Positions 17,415-25,574 of a DNA stretch of 64,000 nucleotides are shown here, one piece after another. Every line of letters starts with the position of its first letter. The stretch's first letter is position 1. The stretch lies in NCBI RefSeq assembly GCF_001748245.1, contig NZ_BDFO01000001.1, positions 5,497,778 to 5,561,777 of the forward strand. The letters run 5' to 3'. Below the pieces are notes generated by a model. It saw only the letters and a program-made list of their open reading frames with translations, was not told where the DNA came from and searched no databases. The translations under genes and the position numbers were made by a program. The stretch is from Oligoflexus tunisiensis (GTDB lineage: Bacteria > Bdellovibrionota_B > Oligoflexia > Oligoflexales > Oligoflexaceae).

Positions 17415-18215
17415 ATGAAGACATGTTTTGTACTTGCTGTTTGGGCCCTGATCTCTCTGGGCTGTGGATCGAGTCACGAATCCAAAGTTCACACGGTTAT
17501 CGGCACGGATGATCGGCCCTTTCAAAGTTTTGACCTGACCGTAGCCCCAAGGCAATCCATCGGACGCCTGGTGTTGACACCGGAAAATGGTTCTGAAAAA
17601 TACTGCACGGCGACCCTGGTTAGGGCGGATGTGGTTCTCACCGCGGCGCACTGTTTGGTCTTTCCGGCTGATAAGTTCAGCTATGGTTTCTTTTATTCGG
17701 CTTATGAACAGGGGAATTTCTCGGCCGAGTATGTGGTCAAGTCCTTTGTCCTTGGCACATCAACACCTTCCACTGTGGATGGCCGGAAACATGATTGGGC
17801 GCTGGTCAAGGTCGAGCACACCTGGGGCAAGGCTCCTGCGCCTTTGAAAATGGCAGGACAGGCGGCGGCTGCGCTCCGTTATCCACTCACCGTGGATCTG
17901 CAGGGCTATTCCTCAGATCGCCTGGATGGCGAAGTCCCGTCCTTTCACTTGGGTTGCCGTCTTTTGAAAGCGATCACGCCTTCCGTGAAGTCGAATGCTC
18001 CTCTCGGCACGATTTCACATGACTGTGATGCCGAGCCGGGGTCGTCGGGCGCAGCACTCGTGCAAAGAACCCTGAGCGGCTTTCAAATCGTCGCCATCAA
18101 TGCGGCGGGCAATCATGATCTCTTTGACTATACCGGTGGTTCCTCGGAACCTATCAACGTTGCCGTGGATACAAAAGCAGCTGCGGCGGCCCTGACTCGC
18201 ATGCCGAGAAACTGA
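17415..18215 (+). CDS. Trypsin-like serine protease lipoprotein
   Basis: This is an S1-family chymotrypsin-fold protease of 266 residues with an intact triad: H79 in LTAAHC, D127 in KHDWALV and S211 in PGSSGAAL. The disulfide partner cysteines C64 and C80 flank the histidine loop. The signal peptide ends in ISLGC (Cys17), so the enzyme is probably anchored as a lipoprotein in the outer membrane or on the surface. The GSSG serine loop (rather than GDSGG) is closer to V8/glutamyl endopeptidase-like secreted bacterial enzymes. AAGGA lies seven bases upstream of the ATG. There is no pro-peptide cleavage site that I can see. It stands in a run of lipoproteins after the caspase unit. Confidence 0.88.
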   Translation: MKTCFVLAVWALISLGCGSSHESKVHTVIGTDDRPFQSFDLTVAPRQSIGRLVLTPENGSEKYCTATLVRADVVLTAAHCLVFPADKFSYGFFYSAYEQGNFSAEYVVKSFVLGTSTPSTVDGRKHDWALVKVEHTWGKAPAPLKMAGQAAAALRYPLTVDLQGYSSDRLDGEVPSFHLGCRLLKAITPSVKSNAPLGTISHDCDAEPGSSGAALVQRTLSGFQIVAINAAGNHDLFDYTGGSSEPINVAVDTKAAAAALTRMPRN

Positions 18216-18271
18216 TTCCCTGGCTCGCCCGCCCGGTAAAGATTACCCATACCTCGGGACTCTGGAGCTTC

Positions 18272-18277
18272 TATAAT
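18272..18277 (+). promoter_or_regulatory. Possible -10 element (TATAAT)
   Basis: A consensus TATAAT lies 49 bp upstream of the lipoprotein start at 18326 in the intergenic gap after the protease gene. No good -35 hexamer occurs at 16-18 bp, so the promoter call is weak. Confidence 0.3.
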
Positions 18278-18325
18278 GAGGGATGTTACCACTCATTTGC
18301 GAATTCAGATTCCGGAGGGAATTCC

Positions 18326-19429
18326 ATGATTACTCGTTATCTGCTATTGACGGCTGCCGTCATCACTAGTTCCGCCTGTGACAGCGAGAAAGACAAAAAA
18401 GCCAATGTCGGCACCAAGTTGCGAAGCACAGGGATCGCCGCCGAACTGCAGGCACTCCGGGGCCCGAGCGCGCAACTCCTGGCGGGGACAGCCATTTCCA
18501 ACAGCAATCTGACGATCACCAGTCTCAAGGTACCCATCGCGCGCGTGAACCTGGTGTCAGGCCTGAGTGGCACCGGTTACAGCAACGCCAGTCCGGATTT
18601 TTACACATGCCCGGGAGCCACCACAGCTGACTGTATGGTCGACCTCATGACCACTGATCTGGACAACCTGCTCGCCAGCGCTGGCTCTGGTTCGGTAACG
18701 GTGGAAGCGGATGTGGAATATCAGGGAACAGCCGTGGAATTCTGCAAGGGCGGAGAAGGCGGCACGGGGGGACAAACCTATCAAACTCTGGTCACGGCCT
18801 CAGCGGATCTGAACGGTACAATATACTATACCAATGCCACCACGGGACTTTCCGAAACCGGACCCGCTGAAGAGATTGCCATTGAATCCGAATGCCACGG
18901 TTCAACCGTTCCACTGAAGACGCCTGTGGTCCTCGGCCCTGACAAGGATGTGAACATCGTCCTCTATGCCGATCCCAATGGAATGCTGAACGTGACCAAC
19001 AACAAGCTCCTGCTGAACGCCGCAGGCTGCGCCGGTGTCGATACCCTGGCCATCTGCAGCAACTTCCTCAATATCTTCTCAACAGTGGATGATGCCAAAC
19101 CCACGATCGAACGCTATTTCCTTGATGTCACCAGTACGGACAATGATGGCAATAACTATTCGGATATGCTGATGACCGTTCTTTTCAATACAGACGATGA
19201 ACCGGTGGGCGCATCGGTCAATCAATTGAATACGAACGTGCCACAATCCAAGCTGATGCATGCGCCGCAGTTCGCGTTCAACCAGGTGACTGCCAACGCG
19301 GATGGCACCATCAATTTCATCTATAACGAAAGCACATGGCTTAGCAATTTCCCAAGAGCCAATGCCACCGGTCTAAGCGTTTCCGAACTTCTGGAAAAGA
19401 CCGTAACCTTCGATTCCACAAAGCTGTAA
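18326..19429 (+). CDS. Lipoprotein of unknown function
   Basis: A strong ribosome site (CGGAGGG) precedes the ATG. The signal peptide ends in a lipobox ending SSAC, and the mature protein is 349 residues, rich in Thr, Ser, Asn and Asp, with little predicted helix. It contains two Cys-containing loops (YTCPGATTADCM and NAAGCAGVDTLAICSN) that may form disulfides. The composition resembles exported beta-sandwich proteins. I do not recognise a family. It lies between a trypsin-like lipoprotein and a small charged protein, all on the plus strand, and may have its own promoter. Confidence 0.82.
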   Translation: MITRYLLLTAAVITSSACDSEKDKKANVGTKLRSTGIAAELQALRGPSAQLLAGTAISNSNLTITSLKVPIARVNLVSGLSGTGYSNASPDFYTCPGATTADCMVDLMTTDLDNLLASAGSGSVTVEADVEYQGTAVEFCKGGEGGTGGQTYQTLVTASADLNGTIYYTNATTGLSETGPAEEIAIESECHGSTVPLKTPVVLGPDKDVNIVLYADPNGMLNVTNNKLLLNAAGCAGVDTLAICSNFLNIFSTVDDAKPTIERYFLDVTSTDNDGNNYSDMLMTVLFNTDDEPVGASVNQLNTNVPQSKLMHAPQFAFNQVTANADGTINFIYNESTWLSNFPRANATGLSVSELLEKTVTFDSTKL

Positions 19430-19507
19430 AACCAGCACGAGAGACTCTGACGCATCCTCACGGATGAGCTTTACCCAGGGAAAGTGAAGTGATAGTTTAA
19501 GCTATCG

Positions 19508-19527
19508 GCGGGAATCAGCCTTCCCGC
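19508..19527 (+). promoter_or_regulatory. Leader hairpin just upstream of a strong ribosome site
   Basis: GCGGGAA (19508-19514) pairs perfectly with TTCCCGC (19521-19527) around a 6-base loop, ending four bases before the AAAGGAGGAT ribosome site of the 66-residue gene. It could modulate translation or protect the 5' end of a short mRNA. This is structure seen in the sequence; the role is inference. Confidence 0.3.
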
Positions 19528-19543
19528 TTCAAAGGAGGATGCC

Positions 19544-19744
19544 ATGAGTGACCATCTTCAACCAAACGATTCTGACAAAGCAGAAAGCCACGAAAGCCGT
19601 CGTGCCCGGCAGAAGAGGGACCAGGAATACGTGAAAGTCGCTGGAAAAGGCAGCGGCCTGGATGATCTCGCCGATGAGCAGCGGGAGCTTTCCAATCGGA
19701 AAAAAATGAACAAGCTCAACAGTGACGAAGTCAAACATCACTAA
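19544..19744 (+). CDS. Small highly charged protein (66 aa)
   Basis: A near-consensus ribosome site (AAAGGAGGAT, six bases before ATG) makes this a convincing gene despite its size. The product has no signal peptide or membrane segment; it is almost entirely polar, with many Lys, Arg, Glu, Asp and Ser residues, and is probably disordered with a helical C-terminal half. Such proteins in other bacteria include nucleoid- or stress-associated peptides, but I do not recognise this one. A hairpin lies directly before the ribosome site. Confidence 0.7.
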   Translation: MSDHLQPNDSDKAESHESRRARQKRDQEYVKVAGKGSGLDDLADEQRELSNRKKMNKLNSDEVKHH

Positions 19745-20000
19745 GGGAACCTGGAGCTTGTCCTCCAACCTGCCGCTCGCCAGGCTGGCTCGCGGACATG
19801 ACGCGTTTATGCTTTAACTTACCCCAACCCGCGACTTTTGCTGCTTTCCAAATTTCTCATAAAATGAACAAGAAAATCTGACGTTTCAAGCTTCGCCAGC
19901 CTGCGGTTGAGGTCCAGGGCCTTTCGCAAAACGGACTTAAAGAAATCTTTGCAGGCACCGACCAGGGAGAGGTAGCACTTAAACTTTGGCAGGTCTTTCC

Positions 20001-20891
20001 ATGAGATTGCTGTTTATCGCGGCTGGTTTATTGATGAGTGAAGGCTTGGTCGCGGAAACCGTCAAGCTGAAAAACGGGTCGGTTCTGAAGGGTGTCATCG
20101 TTGAGATGAACCAAACAGACCTTGTGATTGATACGGCCGAGATGGGGCGTGTCACGGTCAAGCGCTATACGATTCAAAACATTTCCGATGACGCATCCAC
20201 CGGGTCAACGGGAACAGTTATTAATGTCAACAACAGCAATCAGGTTGAACAGAAGAACGAGCAGACGAATAGTCAGGTCAATACTCAGACCATGCAAGGC
20301 GGGAAGGATCAGGAAGAACCACGTCGCTGGCGCCAGGGTTTACAAGGGCGCTTCCTAATCTCTCAAGAGTCCGCGCGCTTCAAACAAAAAAGCGAAACTT
20401 TGGACTTTCCCAAAAACTATTCAGGGCTCGACTGGGATCTGATCGGCTTTCGGAGTGAGTCCTGGTGGGCTGTTTACCTGAATTTAGTGACACAAAGTGT
20501 AACCCGGGATTCCGTGGACTATTCCCTGAGCGGAACCTCCATCCGACTGGACTGGAATGCCTTCAAGAATGTGAATGGAGACACCCTGAGCCTCGTGTAC
20601 TTCGGGATAGCGGTGGGAACAGGCTATCTTGAAACGGAAACCACGGACACGGCCGGTCGCAAGCTTTCTTACGAGCTGTCCGGAACCCGAACAAGCCTCC
20701 GCTTGGGCTATGACTATTTCTGGGGCCAATATTGGGGTCTGTCGGCATTTGCTTCGATCAGCGGAACCGCATTGGAAGGTGCCACCTATAAGATTGATGG
20801 CGTCGCAGCCACCGATACGGTTGCTCAGGAAGAAATCTCTGTCAATGCGAGTTCCTTCGGTTTGGGCCTGCTTTACAACTTCGATCTTTAA
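20001..20891 (+). CDS. Outer-membrane-barrel-like protein with N-terminal SH3-like segment
   Basis: ATG at 20001 gives a clear signal peptide ending at about residue 18 (LVAETVK); a TTG at 19986 is in frame but less likely. The mature N-terminus has the pattern KLKNGSVLKGVIVEMNQTDLVIDT, typical of small SH3/Sm-like beta domains in exported proteins. A Gln/Asn-rich linker follows (about 70-105). Then about 180 residues of alternating strands (DWDLIGFRSESWWAVYLNL, YFGIAVGTGYL, LGLLYNFDL) end in a hydrophobic Leu, as in 8-strand barrels. It is probably an outer-membrane protein of unknown function. A bidirectional terminator follows. Confidence 0.8.
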   Translation: MRLLFIAAGLLMSEGLVAETVKLKNGSVLKGVIVEMNQTDLVIDTAEMGRVTVKRYTIQNISDDASTGSTGTVINVNNSNQVEQKNEQTNSQVNTQTMQGGKDQEEPRRWRQGLQGRFLISQESARFKQKSETLDFPKNYSGLDWDLIGFRSESWWAVYLNLVTQSVTRDSVDYSLSGTSIRLDWNAFKNVNGDTLSLVYFGIAVGTGYLETETTDTAGRKLSYELSGTRTSLRLGYDYFWGQYWGLSAFASISGTALEGATYKIDGVAATDTVAQEEISVNASSFGLGLLYNFDL

Positions 20892-20904
20892 AATCAACTC
20901 TTCC

Positions 20905-20930
20905 AAAAAAAAGCCCCAGGCTGGGGCTTT
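20905..20930. terminator. Bidirectional Rho-independent terminator
   Basis: A perfect stem AAAGCCCCAG/CTGGGGCTTT (20910-20919 with 20921-20930) lies between two convergent genes. A run of A on its left gives a U-tract on the minus strand, and TTTCAATCTTT on its right serves the plus strand. It should terminate both the barrel gene and the 71-residue gene. Confidence 0.85.
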
Positions 20931-20949
20931 CAATCTTTCAACAGGCACA

Positions 20950-21165
20950 TTATTTGAGGGTATTTTTAGCCTTCTGCAGAATGGCGATACCCTTGTCAAT
21001 TGTTCCCAGAAGGGCCTGCTCTTTGACCTCAACGGCCTTGTTGTTAATCCGCTCCCTTGCCTCCTGCACCCTATCCTTGGCATCTTCCAGAACGGAACGG
21101 GCTTTGCTCGATACACGGTCTTTGATCTGTTCAACATTGAGAGAGACAGTTTTTCTATCTGACAT
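20950..21165 (-). CDS. Small amphipathic helical protein (71 aa)
   Basis: AGAGGAT lies five bases before the ATG, and a terminator follows the stop, so this is a stand-alone small gene. The protein is a long charged helix with heptad-like spacing (VEQIKDRVSSKARSVLEDAK, then RINNKAVEVKEQ) and no cysteine or membrane segment. It resembles LEA-like or apolipoprotein-like helical stress proteins, but similarity is general and I do not assign a function. A longer antisense frame over the same region extends into the barrel gene and is rejected. Confidence 0.7.
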   Translation of the reverse strand: MSDRKTVSLNVEQIKDRVSSKARSVLEDAKDRVQEARERINNKAVEVKEQALLGTIDKGIAILQKAKNTLK

Positions 21166-21355
21166 ATCGGATCCTCTACAAAAAGGGGAAATGGCTCGGA
21201 GTTCATTACCGAGTCCTGAAGAGATCGGGTCTCTCCCTGGTAAATTTAATAGGTTTATTTCCTACAGTTTATACCTTTAATATTATTGATATTTTCAGAT
21301 ATAGGGGATGGAATTTCCCTAGGAATTTCCGGTGGCTGGCAGGGTTTTCGTCATT

Positions 21356-22579
21356 TCAGATAAAAAAGAATTTGAGGCGATTGCCCAGGCTGCGATTGAT
21401 GCGTTCCATCTGCTTCACATTATCGAAAGGTTTGGACAGACGATTCACAGACCTGACGAGAAGCTGCATACTCTTTAAAAGCCTGGAATCCGGCACACTG
21501 GTGTTCTGGAAATAAAGGCACAGCCTATCCACATCCACAGCTTTGCAGGCATCCGGTGCAGGAACCAGACTCAACATACGGGACTTATCAAAGCGAATAT
21601 TGTCGCTGTTAAATCGCTTATAAATGGATAGGACTTGATCCAGACTGTGATCAATGGTGCTCCTGGGTTTGGAATCCAGAACGGACTGAACACCGTAGAC
21701 ACGTTCGAGGGCCATCGCGAGTTCGGAACTTTTCACGGGCGTTCCGGTCGCATGGACGATATCCATGGGTTCCAATCTGGACACGGCATCCGACAGGGCC
21801 ATCGTGGTCAGAGCCATGGCATGGGCCGCGACCTGATCGATGGGAACTACATCCAGCGTCGTGTCGGATTTCGCGTCCAGATGAACTTTGCGGATGCCGA
21901 GCTGCTGCAGCTTTTCATAAAGGTGAGCATAGGCATAAATGCCGAACGACTGGCCATTGTAAAACCCGTTTTGGGAATGCCCCACCACAACCGAGGGACG
22001 GAAAATGGTCAGGGGCAGGCCGTGAACCGTCCGGGCCATCGCCAGAGACATCTCTGCGGCCCACTTCGACATTTGATAGGGGTTCACATGTTCGGGTTGA
22101 AAGTGCAGAACTTCGCGATGGATTTGGCGGCTGTTGCCAGAGGTATACGCGGTCGAAACAAAGAAAAAGCGACGGCAGTTCGGCGAAAATTCCGTGATCA
22201 GTTGATAGAGTCCGTTGGCCATTCCCACGTTTCCATTGAAGGTGGAAACGGCCTTCCCCAACGAGAAGCTCATCTCGGCCGCACCGTGCCAGACTATATC
22301 GACTCTCTTCAAGTTAGCCAGGTGTCTTGTGTTGGAGCGAATGACTTCGAGGTCATAAGGCAGGACTTCAACATGCTGCAAAAGATTTTCCAGCATTTCG
22401 TTCGAATCGCCTGGAAAGAAACCCTGGTAGCTTTCTTTAATTTTAGCTTTGGTCCGTAGGCCATCCGGGTCGTTTCGGGAGAGAGCGAGAATTCGATAGC
22501 CGTGGCGGAGCATGACCGCAGCAAGAGTGCTTCCGACAAAACCAGTGACACCTGTCAGGAGGATACTTGTCTGTTGCAT
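21356..22579 (-). CDS. NAD(P)-dependent SDR of the thioester-reductase/male-sterility type
   Basis: This extended SDR of 407 residues begins with the nucleotide motif TGVTGFVG (9-16). It has the active-site Tyr and Lys in YQMSK, preceded by the Ser/Thr strand FFVSTAYTSG, and an FRPSVVVG substrate strand. This is the NAD_binding_4 pattern of enzymes that reduce acyl thioesters to aldehydes or alcohols, or epimerise sugars. No carrier-protein or acyltransferase domain is attached. It follows the SDR gene upstream by 26 bp on the same strand, so the two probably act together on a lipid-like or polyketide substrate (inference). Confidence 0.85.
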   Translation of the reverse strand: MQQTSILLTGVTGFVGSTLAAVMLRHGYRILALSRNDPDGLRTKAKIKESYQGFFPGDSNEMLENLLQHVEVLPYDLEVIRSNTRHLANLKRVDIVWHGAAEMSFSLGKAVSTFNGNVGMANGLYQLITEFSPNCRRFFFVSTAYTSGNSRQIHREVLHFQPEHVNPYQMSKWAAEMSLAMARTVHGLPLTIFRPSVVVGHSQNGFYNGQSFGIYAYAHLYEKLQQLGIRKVHLDAKSDTTLDVVPIDQVAAHAMALTTMALSDAVSRLEPMDIVHATGTPVKSSELAMALERVYGVQSVLDSKPRSTIDHSLDQVLSIYKRFNSDNIRFDKSRMLSLVPAPDACKAVDVDRLCLYFQNTSVPDSRLLKSMQLLVRSVNRLSKPFDNVKQMERINRSLGNRLKFFFI

Positions 22580-22605
22580 GAGGTCGTCCGTATTTGATGA
22601 ATGGG

Positions 22606-23463
22606 CTATCCGTCCTGCCTGCCAGAAGGATTCGAATACGGCCGTTGCGCCCGCTCCTCGGCCAGCACCTTCCTTATGATCCGGGTCAAGGCGCCTGGAA
22701 TATACTGCCCCAGCCTTTGAGCGATGCGTGCCCGACCTGGGACGATGATCAGTTCTTCATTCTTCTCAATGGCTGCAAGCGTCTCGATAACGAAACGGTC
22801 CAACGGGTAAGGAGGTCCCCCCAGACGGGTCAGGAAACGTCGAGCATCAGGCATCCAGGCCATCGATGGCAGTCCGGAAATTTCCGTTTTATCCAGAAGT
22901 GGTGTTTCAATGGCCGCGGGACAGAGCGCACTCACCCGCACCCCATGGACCTCAGCCTCCAGGCGCAGACTTCTCGTCAGACCCACGATCGCATGCTTGG
23001 TCATGGCATAAGGCGCGAAGAGCGGCACAGATCCCAGGCCGGCCAGGGACGCTGTATTAATGATATGACCACTGCCTTGCTTCACCATAATCGGGTAAGC
23101 CGCATGGATGCCATGCACGACGCCCCGAATATTCACATCAATAATGCGATCCCAGGAGACGAGCGGGATTTCATGAACCTCTCCTGCGATACCCAGGCCA
23201 GCGTTGTTAAACATAAAATCAAGGCGCCCATGGCGCTTCACAACATCAGCACAACAACGCGACACGGCTGCAGCATCGCGGACATCGAGCGGCAAAGCTT
23301 CTGCACTTCCACCGCAGTCTTTTGCTGTCGCTTTCACGGCATCCAGGTCAATGTCGGTCACAATCAGCCTGGCCTGCTGCCTCGCAAGAGCCAGAGCGAT
23401 CCCTCGGCCAATACCTGATCCGGCTCCGGTTATAACAACGGTCTTTCCTTGCCAATGGCTCAT
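22606..23463 (-). CDS. Classical short-chain dehydrogenase/reductase
   Basis: The 285-residue protein has all classical SDR marks: TGAGSGIG cofactor motif (12-19), an acidic residue after the second strand (TDIDLD) favouring NAD(H), NNAG, catalytic Ser in INTASL and YAMTK. The C-terminal 40 residues contain a hydrophobic segment (RLGQYIPGALTRIIRKVL), which could associate with membrane or lipid substrate. AAGGGTGA stands seven bases before ATG. It is the first gene of a two-gene operon with the extended SDR. Substrate unknown. Confidence 0.88.
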   Translation of the reverse strand: MSHWQGKTVVITGAGSGIGRGIALALARQQARLIVTDIDLDAVKATAKDCGGSAEALPLDVRDAAAVSRCCADVVKRHGRLDFMFNNAGLGIAGEVHEIPLVSWDRIIDVNIRGVVHGIHAAYPIMVKQGSGHIINTASLAGLGSVPLFAPYAMTKHAIVGLTRSLRLEAEVHGVRVSALCPAAIETPLLDKTEISGLPSMAWMPDARRFLTRLGGPPYPLDRFVIETLAAIEKNEELIIVPGRARIAQRLGQYIPGALTRIIRKVLAEERAQRPYSNPSGRQDG

Positions 23464-23579
23464 GGTGAATCACCCTTCTGACTTGGGCTGCAAATAGTAA
23501 CAATAGTATGACGGATGAGTCACAGGTTTAGCAAGGAACTCGAACGTGATGGCCAGCGGGACCGGCCATCTCCCTACGT

Positions 23580-24299
23580 TTATGGCGCCTTGCAGGGAAT
23601 CAGTTGAACGCGGAAGGGCCCTGCGGATTTCAAACGGACCGTTCCGCTGCCGGCAACCCGTGCGCTCAAGGAAAAGTTGATGATGGTCGACGTCTGACAG
23701 GAAGCCGTGAGGGGATCCGCTTTGATGGCAAGAGTCAGCTTCTGATTGGCGCCCGCCGGGATCAGCGACGGCTTGAACTCCGCCTGGAGCGGCTCACCGG
23801 CTTCATAGTAAAATCCACTGAAAGACGACCCATCAGCGGCCGTGCTGGCCTCGCCCGTGACTTTCGCGCCATCGTCGGTCCGCACAACCAGCTGCTGACC
23901 GGCTGGAATGTCGAAGGTGAGGCTTGATATGCAAACCTTACGACTTTCCACAAGTGCGTCACCATTCGCCACGACCTGATCATAGGCAAAGTTCAACAGA
24001 CCCGTCGCCTGATCAAATGATACCTTGGGAGCCGGGGATCCTTGAGGACAGCCACTGCCGCCACTGATACTGTTACCTATTGTGATGGGAAGAGCTGGAA
24101 CAGCGGCCGGGGTCACAGGAGCCGTTTCCTTGACCATCGGCTTATTCACGTCCTCGGGAACGTTTTCGTTGGCTGGAGCGGGCGTTGTGGTCTGCTCCAC
24201 CTGATCCGGCACTTCGTTTTCATGATCAGCTTTTTTGGATTCTGAACGGCAGCCGATAAGAACCACAAGACTCAGAGCAACAAACACATTCGATTTCAT
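23580..24299 (-). CDS. Lipoprotein of unknown function
   Basis: ATG at 24299 has AAGGGGATTCCC upstream and gives a signal peptide ending in the lipobox VLIGC; the longer frame to 24401 has no ribosome site. After the lipid-anchored Cys there is a Glu/Pro/Thr-rich linker of about 45 residues, then a compact beta-rich domain with three or four cysteines (SGCPQG, RKVCISS, ASCQTS and a C-terminal IPC). It is 239 residues long. I do not recognise the family. The long linker suggests it reaches out from the membrane surface. Confidence 0.8.
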   Translation of the reverse strand: MKSNVFVALSLVVLIGCRSESKKADHENEVPDQVEQTTTPAPANENVPEDVNKPMVKETAPVTPAAVPALPITIGNSISGGSGCPQGSPAPKVSFDQATGLLNFAYDQVVANGDALVESRKVCISSLTFDIPAGQQLVVRTDDGAKVTGEASTAADGSSFSGFYYEAGEPLQAEFKPSLIPAGANQKLTLAIKADPLTASCQTSTIINFSLSARVAGSGTVRLKSAGPFRVQLIPCKAP

Positions 24300-24749
24300 G
24301 GGAATCCCCTTTGTTGAGGTTTCGTTCTGAAATCTCTTTTTGCAACCCATGAGCCAGCACGGTCGCATTCCAAGATCTTGAATTGACTTCTTACATTGCA
24401 TCGACTCTCCGCTTCATCTGCCTGGCAGGAAACGGATTCACAGCCTTGCGAGGATAGAGAAGGAATGAGAAGACTCTTTTTTTGGACGACGCGTCAAAGA
24501 CATTGACACACCCAAACAGAAAATGACGCCAGGAAATTTTAGTAACATACTGTAATAATTAAAATAATGAGCAAAAGCCCATTTCACGGGGGGACAGTTT
24601 CCAGCTGATTCGCCAGGGTCCAGTGAGCTGCCAGGTCTACATTGCTTGATATTATCAATGACTTAAAAGGTGTCCAAATCCTGCGACGTCCCGAAGCCCT
24701 TGGCAAGAAAACTGCAAAAGCTACCGTATTCAATCGGAAGAGGAATTCC
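24300..24749. other. 450-bp intergenic region between divergent lipoprotein genes
   Basis: No credible gene lies here. The right half is AT-rich with a TTGACA hexamer at 24503-24508 and a TAATAATTAAAATAAT stretch near 24554, but the two are too far apart for a normal sigma-70 promoter. It must contain the divergent promoters of the flanking lipoprotein genes, and I cannot place them with confidence. Confidence 0.5.
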
Positions 24750-25574
24750 ATGCGACCCTTGATGATCTTCTCTGTGCTCTCCATCCTCTTGCAGCTTATG
24801 GGCTGCCAACAGAATCACGCCAACATCTTTGGCGACAAAAAAAGTCATCATTCATCAGACGCCATAGCAACCCTGGAACCTGATACGAAGGCGAGTGACA
24901 GGCCCGTCGACACCGGCGCAGGTGTGCCTGGATATTTGGTGGATTGCTCCATCTATCAAACGCAGGAAACCAGACTGACCGTGGGTTGCAAGATTACCGA
25001 TGCCGATCGCAATCGTGTGAAGACGCCGGTGGAAGCCTGGGAGAGTTATGAACTGAAGCTGCCGGCAGAAGCCCCAGCCGGATATTCGATCGCGAAGAAG
25101 CCATCGGTAGCGCCTGCCCTGTGGGATGTCGATTTTGATTTCGCCGGTGGTCCCCTCGCCAATCTTAAGATTCTGGCGGAAACCTCTGTTTATACTTACA
25201 CGTTCCAGGATTCCCAAGGGCAATCCATTCGCATCGAAACCAATGCTTTAAAGCCCGATCGTGGCATCGAAATCCTGCCGGAAAATCTTGCACGGACTTC
25301 GAGCACTTTTGCGCAAATCAAACGATTGGCTCTCAACAATCCGGAAAATATGAACTTCTATGCGCGTATTGATGCTGCGGAGGGCGATCTGTACGAGCAT
25401 TTGCGCACGCGATCAGCCGCATCAGCCCAGGCTTTCTGTAGCGCCATCGCCAGTGCCAAACAGTATATTTTGGATTTTGACAATCTCAGACCTGAGGACG
25501 AGGCCGGCATCCTTCTGCACATTCAAAGTCTGCAGGAAGCGGGAGGCATCTGTGATGGCTCAGAACGTCTTTGA
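24750..25574 (+). CDS. Lipoprotein of unknown function
   Basis: The ATG at 24750 has GGAAGAGGA upstream and gives a signal peptide ending in the lipobox QLMGC; an in-frame start at 24642 is not supported. The mature protein is about 255 residues: a polar N-terminal stretch, then a beta-rich domain with C-containing strands, and a C-terminal helical part with one Cys near ICDGSE. Its 3' end overlaps the next gene's start by 20 bp, so the two are co-translated. No family is recognised. Confidence 0.8.
   Translation: MRPLMIFSVLSILLQLMGCQQNHANIFGDKKSHHSSDAIATLEPDTKASDRPVDTGAGVPGYLVDCSIYQTQETRLTVGCKITDADRNRVKTPVEAWESYELKLPAEAPAGYSIAKKPSVAPALWDVDFDFAGGPLANLKILAETSVYTYTFQDSQGQSIRIETNALKPDRGIEILPENLARTSSTFAQIKRLALNNPENMNFYARIDAAEGDLYEHLRTRSAASAQAFCSAIASAKQYILDFDNLRPEDEAGILLHIQSLQEAGGICDGSERL

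Noticed and set aside
20484..21206. 240-codon minus-strand open frame across the terminator
   Set aside because: It would run through the bidirectional terminator and overlap two better-supported genes, the 301-codon barrel-like gene and the 71-codon gene with its own ribosome site.
21635..22459. 274-codon plus-strand frame antisense to the extended SDR
   Set aside because: No conserved motif, and the SDR on the minus strand has complete cofactor and active-site motifs.
24503..24560. Sigma-70 promoter from TTGACA at 24503 to the AT-rich block near 24554
   Set aside because: The distance is far over the allowed 16-18 bp, so the two cannot form one promoter.
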